Part shown: piece after piece, positions 27,232-35,167 of the stretch
Layout of the letters: each line of letters starts with the position of its first letter
Position numbering within the stretch: position 1 is the first letter of the stretch
Source: Rudaea sp.
GTDB lineage: Bacteria; Pseudomonadota; Gammaproteobacteria; Xanthomonadales; Rhodanobacteraceae
Reading direction: 5' to 3'
DNA length: 45,525 bases
Assembly (NCBI GenBank): GCA_025451955.1
Contig: JANWJJ010000046.1
Location: 1-45,525, forward strand
Position numbers and translations under genes: made by a program
Notes under the pieces: model-generated
Told to the model about the DNA's origin: nothing
The model's database searches: none
The model's input: only the letters and a program-made list of their open reading frames with translations

Positions 27232-29022
27232 ATGGCTGACGTTTTCGTTTCCTACGCCCGTAGCGACAAGTCGCGCGTCGCGCCGCTGGTGGCTGCGATC
27301 GAGGCCAAGGGTTGGTCGGTCTGGTGGGATCCGGAGATCACGCCCGGCCAGGAGTTCGACGACCAGATCGAAGCGGAGATCGACGCAGCCAAGGCCGTGG
27401 TCGTGGTGTGGACGCCGACCTCGGTGGCGTCGCGCTGGGTGCGTGGTGAGGCGCGCGAAGCGGCAGAACGCGGCATCCTCGTTCCGGTGCGGTTCGAACA
27501 AGCGCGTCTGCCGATGGACGTGCGCGCCATTCATACCACCGACCTCGACGATTGGCACGAAGATGCTGCCACGCCTTGCGCGCAAGAGTGCCTGCGCGCA
27601 CTCGGCGCCATGATCGCGCGCACGCAGATTTCGCAATCCGGGAAGGCGGGAAACGGCTCGGCGCCATCGCCTTCAGCCAAGGATTCCCCGAGTTTCACGA
27701 TCTGCGTGCTGCCTTTCACCAACATGAGCGGCGATTCGGAGCAGGAATATTTCAGCGACGGCATCACCGAGGACATCATCACCGACCTGAGCAAGATCTC
27801 GGCGCTGGCGGTCAGCTCGCGCAATAGCGCCTTCATGTACAAGGACAAGCACGTCGACATTCAGAAAGTCGCACGCGAATTGAAAGTCAGCCACGTGCTG
27901 GAAGGCAGCGTGCGCAAGGCAGGCGGTCGGGTGCGGATCAGCGCGCAGTTGATCGATGGTGCCAGCAACAACCACGTCTGGGCCGAGCGTTACGATCGCG
28001 ATTCCAGCGATATCTTCGCGCTGCAGGACGAGATTTCCCAGGCGATCGTCAAGGCGTTGAGGCTACGGCTGTTGCCCGAGGAGAAGAAGGCGATCGAGCG
28101 GCGCGGTACCAACAGCGTGGACGCCCACGACCTGTATCTGATGGCGCGGCAGACCTATGTGACCAATCAGGAAGCCGATGCGCGCTCCGCACAAGCGATT
28201 GTCCGCATGTGCACTCGCGCCACCGAAATCGATCCGCGCTATGCGCAAGCCTGGGCGCTGATGGCGATGGGCTACAGAAGTTTGCGTGTATTGGAGGTGC
28301 AGGCCGACGATGGAATGGCAGCGGCGGAACGTGCGCTCGCGTTGGATCCTGATCTGGCCGAGGCCCATGCGGTCAAGGCGCAAATTCTGCTGCTGGTCAA
28401 TGGCGATACCAAAGCAGCTGCCACGGCGGTTGCGACTGCGCTCGCTCTGGATCCGGAATCCTACGAGGTCAATCGCGCTGCCGGACGCCTCAGTTACCAG
28501 CTCCATCAGTTCGAAGACGCCATCCGGTTTTATGAAAAGGCAGTCAGTCTGATGGAGGCGGATCTCAATTCTGCGTCCATGCTGATCAGCAGTTACACGG
28601 CACTGGGCAATGCCGCAGGCACGCGCAAGGCTGCCGAATTGACGTTCAAGCGGGCCGAGGCTGTCTTGGCGCGCGACCAGAACAATTCCGGTGTCATCGG
28701 CTATAGCGCCTATGCGCTCGCAACGCTGGGCGAGGGCGAGCGCGCCAAGTCACGCATGAGCCGGGCACTGTTGATTGACACCGACAACTTCAATATGCGC
28801 TACAACTTCGCATGCGCCCTGAGCGCGCAATTGAAAGACAAGAACGCCGCATTGGATATGCTCAGCCCGATGTTTGAAACGATCACGGAGACCTTTCTGC
28901 CCTACGCCAAGGCCGATCCGGATTTCGATTTCCTGCGCGACGATCCGCGCTTCAAGGCGATGGTCACCGCGGCTGAGGCGCGCCTGGCAGCAAAAGGTGT
29001 GGCAGCAAGCAAGACAGATTGA
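27232..29022 (+). CDS. TIR domain - TolB-like - TPR repeat protein
   Basis: The 596-residue protein has three parts. Residues 1 to about 130 are a bacterial TIR domain (start MADVFVSYARSDK, then GWSVWWDPEITPGQEFDDQI and SRWVRGEAREAAERG with a Glu in the position typical of TIR NADases). Residues about 153-285 are the TolB/FlgO-like segment often found behind class III adenylate cyclase domains (VLPFTNMSGD, YFSDGITEDIITDLSKI, VLEGSVRKAGGRVRI). Residues about 300-590 are TPR-like helices. No signal peptide is evident, so it is probably cytoplasmic. ATG 27232 has GAGG upstream. It may be a signalling scaffold or a stand-alone NAD-depleting effector; I cannot decide. No defence-partner gene adjoins it. 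Confidence 0.82.
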   Translation: MADVFVSYARSDKSRVAPLVAAIEAKGWSVWWDPEITPGQEFDDQIEAEIDAAKAVVVVWTPTSVASRWVRGEAREAAERGILVPVRFEQARLPMDVRAIHTTDLDDWHEDAATPCAQECLRALGAMIARTQISQSGKAGNGSAPSPSAKDSPSFTICVLPFTNMSGDSEQEYFSDGITEDIITDLSKISALAVSSRNSAFMYKDKHVDIQKVARELKVSHVLEGSVRKAGGRVRISAQLIDGASNNHVWAERYDRDSSDIFALQDEISQAIVKALRLRLLPEEKKAIERRGTNSVDAHDLYLMARQTYVTNQEADARSAQAIVRMCTRATEIDPRYAQAWALMAMGYRSLRVLEVQADDGMAAAERALALDPDLAEAHAVKAQILLLVNGDTKAAATAVATALALDPESYEVNRAAGRLSYQLHQFEDAIRFYEKAVSLMEADLNSASMLISSYTALGNAAGTRKAAELTFKRAEAVLARDQNNSGVIGYSAYALATLGEGERAKSRMSRALLIDTDNFNMRYNFACALSAQLKDKNAALDMLSPMFETITETFLPYAKADPDFDFLRDDPRFKAMVTAAEARLAAKGVAASKTD

Positions 29023-29028
29023 TTGCGA

Positions 29029-29739
29029 TCACGTCCGCAGCGAGAACGGCGTGAACTTCGTGCCGCGATCGTAATAGTCCTCGCGCTCGGCGCGTTTGAG
29101 CGCGGCGACAATCCGGTATGTCAGTGGTGTCGCAAGAATTTCCCACAGTACTTTCAGCGCATAGTTCGACGCCATCACGACGAAGACGAGCTTGGTGTCC
29201 CAGACACCGAGAAAGGCGAGTGGGTAGAACACCATCGAATCTACGCCTTCGCCGCAGACGGTCGAGCCGATGATGCGTGACCACAGCGCGTTGCCGCCAG
29301 TCCACAATTTCATTTTTGCCAAGGTATACGAATTCACGAATTCGCCGCAGAAGAACGCGGTGATCGAGGCCAGCACGATGCGCGGAGTCTGGCCGAAGAT
29401 GCTTTCGTAGGCGGCTTGTTCGTGCCAACCGGTGGCGGGCGGCAGCTTGACCACGAGGGTCGCCATGACCGAGGCGAATACCAAGGCGGCAAGCCCCGAC
29501 CAAATCACGCGCCGCGCCCGCGCGTAGCCGTAGACCTCGGTGAGGATATCGCCGAACACGTACGAGATCGGGAAAAATAATACGCCGGCGCCAAAAGTGA
29601 ATTCGCCGATCAGCGGCAGGTGCACCTGCGCGATTTTCGCCGGCCCGATCAGGTTCGAGCACAGGATGGTGCAGACGAAGGCGCCAAGGATGAAATCGTA
29701 ATAACGGTACGTGCGCTGCGGTATGGCGGTGGCGGACAT
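29029..29739 (-). CDS. yhhQ: YhhQ/VUT-family queuosine precursor transporter
   Basis: The 236-residue protein has about six membrane helices. Its segments FPISYVFGDILTEVYGYARARRVIW, split by a loop, and FFCGEFVNSYTLAKMK and GSTVCGEGVDSMVFYPLAF match the YhhQ family. YhhQ imports precursors of the tRNA base queuosine (preQ0/preQ1) in E. coli. I used ATG 29739 because upstream in-frame sequence runs antisense to another gene and is not membrane-protein-like. It ends 6 bp from the convergent TIR gene and is divergent from the beta-helix gene at 29837. No preQ1 riboswitch was recognised upstream. Confidence 0.85.
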   Translation of the reverse strand: MSATAIPQRTYRYYDFILGAFVCTILCSNLIGPAKIAQVHLPLIGEFTFGAGVLFFPISYVFGDILTEVYGYARARRVIWSGLAALVFASVMATLVVKLPPATGWHEQAAYESIFGQTPRIVLASITAFFCGEFVNSYTLAKMKLWTGGNALWSRIIGSTVCGEGVDSMVFYPLAFLGVWDTKLVFVVMASNYALKVLWEILATPLTYRIVAALKRAEREDYYDRGTKFTPFSLRT

Positions 29740-29780
29740 GGGCGCGAGGCTCGGCTGCGGGCGACTAGCATGCCCGGGGT

Positions 29781-29825
29781 GCGTACCGTGATGCAACGGT
29801 GGTACGCTTGCATGGTCATCCATGC
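29781..29825. promoter_or_regulatory. Two palindromes between divergent genes
   Basis: GCGTACC (29781-29787) and GGTACGC (29801-29807) form a perfect 7-bp inverted repeat with centres 20 bp apart, about two helical turns. Just beside it GCATGG (29810-29815) and CCATGC (29820-29825) pair around TCAT. The two lie in the 97-bp gap between yhhQ and the beta-helix gene, where an operator for either would be expected. No regulator is known for them. Confidence 0.3.
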
Positions 29826-29836
29826 GGGGGCGTGTC

Positions 29837-30805
29837 ATGAGCAAGTCGGCGAAGTTTCTCGTTTGGCTCGTTTTCGGCCTGTTCGCTTGCGCGCAGGCAC
29901 AGGCGCAGGCAACACGCACCTGGATTTCCGGTGTTGGCGACGACGCCAATCCGTGCAGCCGCACGGCACCGTGCAAGACCTTTCCCGGCGCGATCTCGAA
30001 GACTGCCGCCGGCGGCACCATCGATGTACTCGACCCCGGCGGCTTTGGCGCGGTCACCATCACCAAGTCGATCACGCTGGAAAATGTCGGCGCGATCGGC
30101 GGCATTCTGGTGGCTGGGACAAATGGCATCATCGTGAATGATTCGAGTAGTAGCGCGCCGGGTACCGCTGTCGTGGTATTGCGCGGACTGTCGATCGACG
30201 GTGGCCCGCTCGGGTCCAACAGTGTCGCCGGCGTCAATTTCATCAAAGGCGGTGAACTGATTGTCGAGCGCAGCGATATAGGGAATTTCACCGGATCCGC
30301 CGGCACCGGAATCCAATTTGCTCCGCAGTCGGCGTCGACTTTGATCGTGCGCGACACGACGATCCACAACAACGGCGCCGCGGCGTCGCCTGGTGCCACC
30401 GGCGGCATTCTGGTAAGCCCGGGCGCGAATGGATCGGCGAAGGTGGTGCTGGACAACGTGCGTATCGTGAACAACGCCGGTTTCGGCCTTCAGGTTCAGG
30501 GGCCGGCCAAGTTGTCGTTGCGCGATAGCTTGCTCGGCATGAATGCCGGCAACGGCGTCATCGCGGTGGGTGGTTCCGCAACCGCGAGTTTGCTGTTGGA
30601 TCGGGTCACAATCAGCGGCAACGGCGCGGGTGGCGTCGTCGGGCAAGGCGCTGGCGCGCTCATCGACCTGTCGGATTCGACGATCACCGGCAATGTGCAA
30701 GGCCTGCAGACGACCGCCGGTGGCAGCATCGTCTCGTTCGGCAACAACCGCAATTCCGGCAACACGGTCGACGGTGCGCCGACCAAGACCAGTCCTTTGC
30801 AATAG
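29837..30805 (+). CDS. Secreted right-handed parallel beta-helix protein
   Basis: The 322 residues start with a clear signal peptide (1 to about 25, cut after AQAQA). A header of the form TRTWISGVGDDANPCSRT...PCKTFPGAI follows, which often precedes parallel beta-helices. The rest is short beta-strand turns rich in Gly, Asn and Ser (VVLDNVRIVNNAGFGLQVQG, LLLDRVTISGNGAGG), as in pectate-lyase-like or NosD-like folds. I see no catalytic motif, so binding or a structural role is as likely as polysaccharide cleavage. The next secreted protein starts 14 bp after its stop, so the two are probably co-expressed. ATG 29837 was chosen for the signal peptide. Confidence 0.8.
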   Translation: MSKSAKFLVWLVFGLFACAQAQAQATRTWISGVGDDANPCSRTAPCKTFPGAISKTAAGGTIDVLDPGGFGAVTITKSITLENVGAIGGILVAGTNGIIVNDSSSSAPGTAVVVLRGLSIDGGPLGSNSVAGVNFIKGGELIVERSDIGNFTGSAGTGIQFAPQSASTLIVRDTTIHNNGAAASPGATGGILVSPGANGSAKVVLDNVRIVNNAGFGLQVQGPAKLSLRDSLLGMNAGNGVIAVGGSATASLLLDRVTISGNGAGGVVGQGAGALIDLSDSTITGNVQGLQTTAGGSIVSFGNNRNSGNTVDGAPTKTSPLQ

Positions 30806-30819
30806 CCAAGGAGACTCCG

Positions 30820-31587
30820 ATGCGACTTCCGTCATGGCGAAACGCATGGTTGTGCGCGCTTGCGCTAGCGGCGCCGTGCACGGCCGGCGCACAGGCACTG
30901 CTGGGTTCTGATTGCGGTGCGCTGACCCAGTTGAGCGGCCAGCAGCAGACGATCACGCTGAGCGCACCGGCTGCGGCCAACCAGTGGGTCGTGGTCAGTG
31001 TGGCGGTGAACAATGCGTTTGCGCAATTTGCTGGCACGAACGCGGTGACGGACAGCGCCGGCAACAGCTATCCGATCTACGACGCCGTGGCCATGTCCGG
31101 CGGTTCCGGCGTTCTGGCGACATTCGCCGGGCGCGCGGCGAGCGCGCTGAATGCCGGTGGCAGCATCACCATCGACTACACCACCACCGGGTCGGCTTCG
31201 GCACAGGCCTGCGCCACGGCGGCGGCGTTTCCTGCAGTGTTGTTGCTGAGTGACCCCAGTGATGCCGCGGGCGAAGCTTCTGGCAACGGAACGGCCCTGA
31301 GCGTCACCGCTTCCACTGCGACGCAATACGCCAGCGAGCTTGTCTACAGCGCGTTCGCGTCGGCTGCCACGCCGGGTGCGATGACGGCGCTTGCGCCGGC
31401 GCAGGCGTTGGGCCAGGTTTGCAGCGCAGACGGCACCGTGTGCGTGTTGCCAGCGTGGAATCTCGGCGCACCGCTGGCGGGAATCCGGGAGGGCGCCGAC
31501 GCCCAGAGCGGCAACGCCGTGAATTGGGGCGCACTGTTGATCACGTTCCAGAGCAACGACCGCATCTTCGCCAACGGGTTCGAGTAG
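30820..31587 (+). CDS. Secreted protein of unknown function ending in an IFANGFE motif
   Basis: The 255-residue protein has a signal peptide (1 to about 25, cut near AGAQA). Its body is rich in Ala, Ser, Gly and Thr with alternating hydrophobic residues and probably all-beta. AAGG-type spacing is good: AAGGAG lies 8 nt before ATG 30820. Four Cys residues in the mature part could form disulfides. It ends exactly in DRIFANGFE; similar GFE endings recur in secreted proteins of Lysobacterales as far as I recall, and a related YRDGFES occurs in the giant protein at 36765-44057. I do not recognise the main domain. It follows the beta-helix gene by 14 bp. Confidence 0.75.
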   Translation: MRLPSWRNAWLCALALAAPCTAGAQALLGSDCGALTQLSGQQQTITLSAPAAANQWVVVSVAVNNAFAQFAGTNAVTDSAGNSYPIYDAVAMSGGSGVLATFAGRAASALNAGGSITIDYTTTGSASAQACATAAAFPAVLLLSDPSDAAGEASGNGTALSVTASTATQYASELVYSAFASAATPGAMTALAPAQALGQVCSADGTVCVLPAWNLGAPLAGIREGADAQSGNAVNWGALLITFQSNDRIFANGFE

Positions 31588-31670
31588 ATAGAGTCACGGC
31601 GTTCGCGCGCTAACGCGTAAGTTTCCGTCGGCCGTTCCGGTCGCATGGCAAACTGCCTGTGGAGTTCGCC

Positions 31671-32168
31671 ATGCGTCTACGTTCGTGGATTCTCGTTATC
31701 CTGGCTTGCCTGATCGCCGTGCCGGCGTTCGCGCAGCAGCGCGCCATCGCCTGGCAGGGCAAGGGCGCCGATGGCCAGCGCATTCATTTTGATCCGCAGC
31801 ATTTGCAGCGCCCGGCCTTGCTGTTGTTCTGGGCGACTTGGTGCCCGTATTGCGAGGCGCTGATGCCCTATCTGCAACACGTCTACGATGCAGCGGGCAA
31901 GGACAAGCTCGATGTCTACGCCATCGATATCAAGGATGACGGCGATCCGGTGGCGACTTTGCGCGAGCGCAAGCAGACTTTCACCCTGGTGCGCGATGGC
32001 GACGCGATCGCCGATCAGTACGGCGTCAAGGGCACGCCGGGTCTGTTTCTGGTCGATGCAAAAGGCAACATTGTGTACCACCGCAGCGGTGGCGATGCGC
32101 CGGAGAAAGTCGAGGTGATCCTGCGCGCCAAGCTCGGTTTGCCGCCGGTGAAATCCGCGGCGGGATGA
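31671..32168 (+). CDS. Periplasmic thioredoxin-like (TlpA/ResA-type) protein
   Basis: The 165-residue protein has a signal peptide (1 to about 22, cut after VPAFAQ). A thioredoxin fold with the redox motif WCPYC follows in LLLFWATWCPYCEALMP, and the cis-Pro lies in VKGTPGLFLVDAKG. Such proteins reduce or exchange disulfides in the periplasm, often in cytochrome c maturation, but none of those genes is nearby. ATG 31671 has GGAG six nt upstream; a GTG four codons earlier is possible. The DUF1272 gene follows by 4 bp. Confidence 0.85.
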   Translation: MRLRSWILVILACLIAVPAFAQQRAIAWQGKGADGQRIHFDPQHLQRPALLLFWATWCPYCEALMPYLQHVYDAAGKDKLDVYAIDIKDDGDPVATLRERKQTFTLVRDGDAIADQYGVKGTPGLFLVDAKGNIVYHRSGGDAPEKVEVILRAKLGLPPVKSAAG

Positions 32169-32172
32169 ACGC

Positions 32173-32409
32173 ATGCTCGAGCTGCGCTGTCATTGCGAAG
32201 GTTGCGGCAAGGCGTTGCCGCCGGGCGCACCCGACGCGATGATCTGTTCGTTTGAGTGCACGTTCTGCGCCGATTGCGCGCAGCGGCGTTTCAACGACAT
32301 CTGCCCGAACTGCGGCGGCGAGTTGGCGCGGCGACCGATCCGTCCGCGTGGTCTGCTGGAAAAGTATCCTGCATCGACCACGCGCCGGCCGCTGGTCGGC
32401 GGCGCGTGA
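32173..32409 (+). CDS. DUF1272 family Cys-rich small protein
   Basis: This 78-residue protein has eight Cys in a zinc-binding pattern: CHCEGCGK, ICSFECTFCADCAQ and CPNCGG. The sequence MLELRCHCEGCGKALPP and the FNDICPNCGGELARRP part match the DUF1272 family, whose function is unknown. It lacks a signal peptide. It starts 4 bp after the thioredoxin-like gene and probably shares its transcript. Confidence 0.82.
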   Translation: MLELRCHCEGCGKALPPGAPDAMICSFECTFCADCAQRRFNDICPNCGGELARRPIRPRGLLEKYPASTTRRPLVGGA

Positions 32410-32438
32410 TGCAGTTAGTGGCGAGTTGACCGGCGCAT

Positions 32439-33263
32439 TCAATGCGCCACGAACAGCGGCAGATCGCTGTTCTGGAACAGATACCGCGTGGTGCCGCCGA
32501 GCACCAGTTGGGCGATGCGCGAATGACCCCAGGCGCCCATTACGATCAGATCGGCGTTCATCTCGTGAGCGACGTTGAGGATGGCCGCGCCGTAATCGCT
32601 TTTCGGCGCGAAGCTGCGGAATTCCGCAGCGATGCCGCGCCGCGCAAACCATGCCGGCAAATCGAGTTTGGGCAAGTGACGTGCGCCGAGCAGATCTTCG
32701 CCTTGCGTGCCATCGAGCACGACGACCTGGGTTGCGCGCGTGAGCAGGGGCAGCACGCCGTGGATTGCGCGCATGGATTCGCGACTGTGGTTCCAGGCAA
32801 TCAGGATGCGTTCGCCGAGGGTGCCGACTTTTGCGGTTTCCGGCACCACGATCACCGGCGCACCGGCGCCGAATACGGTGCGCGACACCGTGCCCCAGCC
32901 GGTGGGTGCATCGGGATTGAGCGTCGGCCGCTCGGCGACAACCAGATCGCACCAACGTGCCGCGTGACACAGTGCCTCGACCGGTTCGCCTTGCGCTACC
33001 AGCCATTCGCCGGCCGCGTGGTGCGCGTCGAGTTGCGCTTGCCACCAGTCCTTGCGTGCCATTGCCTCGTCGAAGAGATGGTCGGCTTCGTGGACCTGGA
33101 ACACGACGGTTTCCGGCGTGCTGAAGGCGACCGCTCCCATCGGCGCCACGTACAGGCCGTACAAATACGCTTGCAGGCGTTGCGCCAGGGCGAAGCCGGC
33201 GCGCGCGGCCAGCGATTCGCCCTCGGCATTGCGTACATGCACCAGAATATCGAGTTGCGACAT
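32439..33263 (-). CDS. Universal stress protein, UspA family (tandem-domain)
   Basis: The 274-residue protein begins MSQLDILVHVRNAEG and ends with MGAWGHSRIAQLVLGGTTRYLF, the USP ATP-binding signature GxxGxxxxxxxGxxT. The C-terminal half (about 145-274, from RILIAWNHSRES) is a complete USP domain; the N-terminal half looks like a degenerate second one. Such proteins help survival under starvation or oxygen stress. ATG 33263 has GGAG upstream. It is convergent with the DUF1272 gene and divergent from the next. Confidence 0.86.
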   Translation of the reverse strand: MSQLDILVHVRNAEGESLAARAGFALAQRLQAYLYGLYVAPMGAVAFSTPETVVFQVHEADHLFDEAMARKDWWQAQLDAHHAAGEWLVAQGEPVEALCHAARWCDLVVAERPTLNPDAPTGWGTVSRTVFGAGAPVIVVPETAKVGTLGERILIAWNHSRESMRAIHGVLPLLTRATQVVVLDGTQGEDLLGARHLPKLDLPAWFARRGIAAEFRSFAPKSDYGAAILNVAHEMNADLIVMGAWGHSRIAQLVLGGTTRYLFQNSDLPLFVAH

Positions 33264-33423
33264 GACGGCTCCGCTGGCGGCAATGGTCGATTCTACCGCG
33301 GCCGAGGCGGTGTTCCACATCTGGCGGGCTCATGCCCAAGGTTCATATCGAAAACCGCGTGTTGTTGTATGTTCAGCCAGGCTGGGCCAGACTCGCCGCG
33401 TCATTCACGACAGGAGATAAGCC

Positions 33424-33870
33424 ATGCGCACGATCCATACACTTGTCGCCGCCGTCCTGCTGGCCACAACCGGGTTGTATTCCGCACGCGCCAGCGCCGC
33501 CGGCAAAATCGATTGCGAATTGCGTTTCTCGCTGACCGGCTGGGCAGCCATCTACAAGCATGCCGAGGGTCACGGCACCATCACCTGCGACAACGGTCGC
33601 CATTACCGCGTCAACATCGTTGCCGTCGGCGGAGGCTTGACGGCCGGCAAGTACGAAGTGAAAGACGGCAAGGGCAAGTTTTCCGATGTCTACGACACCG
33701 GCGAATTGTTCGGCAGTTACGCCCAAGGCGAAGCCAATGCCGGCCTGATCAAGTCCGGCACGGCTCAGGCGTTGACCAAGGGCAATGTGTCGCTGGCTCT
33801 GGCGGCGGCGGGCGAAGGCGTGAATCTGGGCGTTTCGTTCGGCAAGTTCACGATCACCCACGCCCGTTAA
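33424..33870 (+). CDS. Small secreted protein of unknown function
   Basis: The 148 residues include a signal peptide (1 to about 26, cut near ASAAG). The mature domain of about 120 residues has two Cys (DCELRFSL, TITCDNGRHYRV) likely to pair. Gly-rich beta-strand segments (VGGGLTAGKYEVKDGKG, NLGVSFGKFTITHAR) follow. I do not recognise the family with certainty. CAGGAG before ATG 33424 is a good ribosome-binding site, and a strong terminator follows the stop, so the gene is probably transcribed alone. Confidence 0.72.
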   Translation: MRTIHTLVAAVLLATTGLYSARASAAGKIDCELRFSLTGWAAIYKHAEGHGTITCDNGRHYRVNIVAVGGGLTAGKYEVKDGKGKFSDVYDTGELFGSYAQGEANAGLIKSGTAQALTKGNVSLALAAAGEGVNLGVSFGKFTITHAR

Positions 33871-33885
33871 GCGGCGCTCTTCAAG

Positions 33886-33921
33886 GCAACGGGACGCCCA
33901 CGCGACGTCCCGTTGCTTTTT
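33886..33921 (+). terminator. Rho-independent terminator
   Basis: GCAACGGGACG (33886-33896) pairs perfectly with CGTCCCGTTGC (33906-33916) around a 9-nt loop, followed by TTTTT. This 11-bp stem with a T-run, 15 bp after the stop codon, is a classic intrinsic terminator for the small secreted protein gene. Confidence 0.88.
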
Positions 33922-33979
33922 CCCGGTCACGACGCGCAATCGCGTTGTCGCGGCGCACAAAAGCAGATAGTGTTCGCGC

Positions 33980-34636
33980 ATGACCGAAGCCGTCGTGCAT
34001 GCGCGTTATTCGCCCGGCGAGGAACTCGCCAACAGCCTCACCCACGGTATCGGCATTTTGCTGAGCCTTGCCGGACTGGTCGTGCTGATTGTCGCCGCGA
34101 CCCTGGTTGGCGGACCGCGCGAGATCATTTCCTGCGCAATCTACGGCAGTACGCTGATCGCGCTGTACACCACGTCCACGCTGTACCACAGCACCTCGCG
34201 GCCCGCGCCCAAACGCATCCTGCGCACCCTGGATCACGTCGCGATCTTTCTCCTGATTGCCGGAACCTACACGCCGTTCGTGCTGATCGCGCTGCGTGGC
34301 GCCTGGGGCTGGAGTCTGTTCGGCGTGACCTGGGGACTGGCCGCACTGGGCGTGATCTTCGAACTGACCGCGCTGCACCGGTTTCGCGGCGCGATGGTGG
34401 CGTTGTACATCGGCATGGGTTGGGTCGGCGTGATCGCGCTCAAGCCGCTGGTCGCGGCGTTGCCGGCGGCAGGCCTGTGGCTGATGTTTGGCGGTGGCAT
34501 CAGCTATACCGCCGGCGTGCTGTTCTATGTCTGGCGCAGCTTGCGTTATCACCATGCAATCTGGCATCTGTTCGTGCTCGGCGGCAGTGCGATGCAGTAC
34601 TTCGCGGTGCTCTGGTACGTCTTGCCGCAGGCATGA
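33980..34636 (+). CDS. Hemolysin III / TrhA-family membrane protein
   Basis: The 218 residues form about seven membrane helices. Conserved polar motifs of the HlyIII (CREST superfamily) proteins are visible: YSPGEELANSLTHGIG at the N-terminus, STLYHS, LDHVAIFLLIAGTYTPF and the C-terminal HAIWHLFVLGGSAMQY. The His, Asp and Ser residues likely form a metal site. The family is linked to membrane lipid homeostasis in E. coli (YqfA) and to haemolysis in Bacillus. The stop overlaps the GFA gene start by 4 bp. Confidence 0.88.
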   Translation: MTEAVVHARYSPGEELANSLTHGIGILLSLAGLVVLIVAATLVGGPREIISCAIYGSTLIALYTTSTLYHSTSRPAPKRILRTLDHVAIFLLIAGTYTPFVLIALRGAWGWSLFGVTWGLAALGVIFELTALHRFRGAMVALYIGMGWVGVIALKPLVAALPAAGLWLMFGGGISYTAGVLFYVWRSLRYHHAIWHLFVLGGSAMQYFAVLWYVLPQA

Positions 34637-35025
34637 CCGCGCTGGTAGTCCATCGTGGCGGCTGTCACTGCGGACGCGTGCGTTTCGAGGTCGATGCGCC
34701 TGCGCGGATCGAGGCGCTGGAGTGTAATTGTTCCATTTGCCGCATGACCGGGTTTCTGCATCTGATCGTGCCGGCGTCGCGCTTTCGATTGCTGCAGGGC
34801 GCGGAAGGCTTGAGCGAATACACCTTCAACACCGGCATCGCCAGACACCGTTTCTGCCGCATCTGCGGGATCAAGGCGTTCTATATCGCGCGCTCGAATC
34901 CCGATGGCATCGACGTCAACGTGCGTTGTCTGGATGCGGGTACGATCGAAGCGATCGCGGTGACGGCGTTCGACGATGGCGATCGCGAAACCGCAACAGC
35001 GGCGATCGCACATCTGTCCGGCTAA
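34633..35025 (+). CDS. GFA (glutathione-dependent formaldehyde-activating-like) family zinc protein
   Basis: This 130-residue protein has the GFA zinc-binding pattern: GGCHCGRVRFEV, ECNCSICRMTGF and FCRICGIKAFYI. Members bind structural and catalytic zinc; only some act on S-hydroxymethylglutathione, so the activity here is unknown. ATG 34633 overlaps the preceding stop (ATGA), so translation is coupled to the HlyIII-like gene. Its stop TAA directly abuts the 142-bp palindromic element. Confidence 0.87.
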   Translation: MTALVVHRGGCHCGRVRFEVDAPARIEALECNCSICRMTGFLHLIVPASRFRLLQGAEGLSEYTFNTGIARHRFCRICGIKAFYIARSNPDGIDVNVRCLDAGTIEAIAVTAFDDGDRETATAAIAHLSG

Positions 35026-35167
35026 GGAAACTGCACAAGCGTAGCGAGCGAAGGCAGGTCGCGCGAACACGGAGCGGAGAAACCGCAGCATACGTGAAAG
35101 TATGTGAGGCTTTCGAGCACCGGATTCGCGCGAGATGCCGAGCGCAGTAGCTTGTGCAGAGGTTTCC
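35026..35167. repeat. 142-bp imperfect palindromic element (ERIC/MITE-like) between convergent genes
   Basis: The outer arms are CTGCACAAGC (35031-35040) and GCTTGTGCAG (35150-35159), flanked by GGAAA and TTTCC. Inner arms share TCGCGCGAA-type blocks (about 35059-35067 and 35124-35132). The centre is CATAC (35089-35093), loop GTGAAA, GTATG (35100-35104). Overall it can fold into one long hairpin with bulges. It fills the whole gap between the stop of the GFA gene and the stop of the DUF456 gene. The size and form are like enterobacterial ERIC elements, though the sequence is different. It may act as a two-way terminator. Confidence 0.6.

Noticed and set aside
27232-29022. Defence island around the TIR gene
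   Set aside because: Neighbours are housekeeping (PfkB kinase, queuosine transporter). No sirtuin, Argonaute, nuclease or cyclase partner gene is present.
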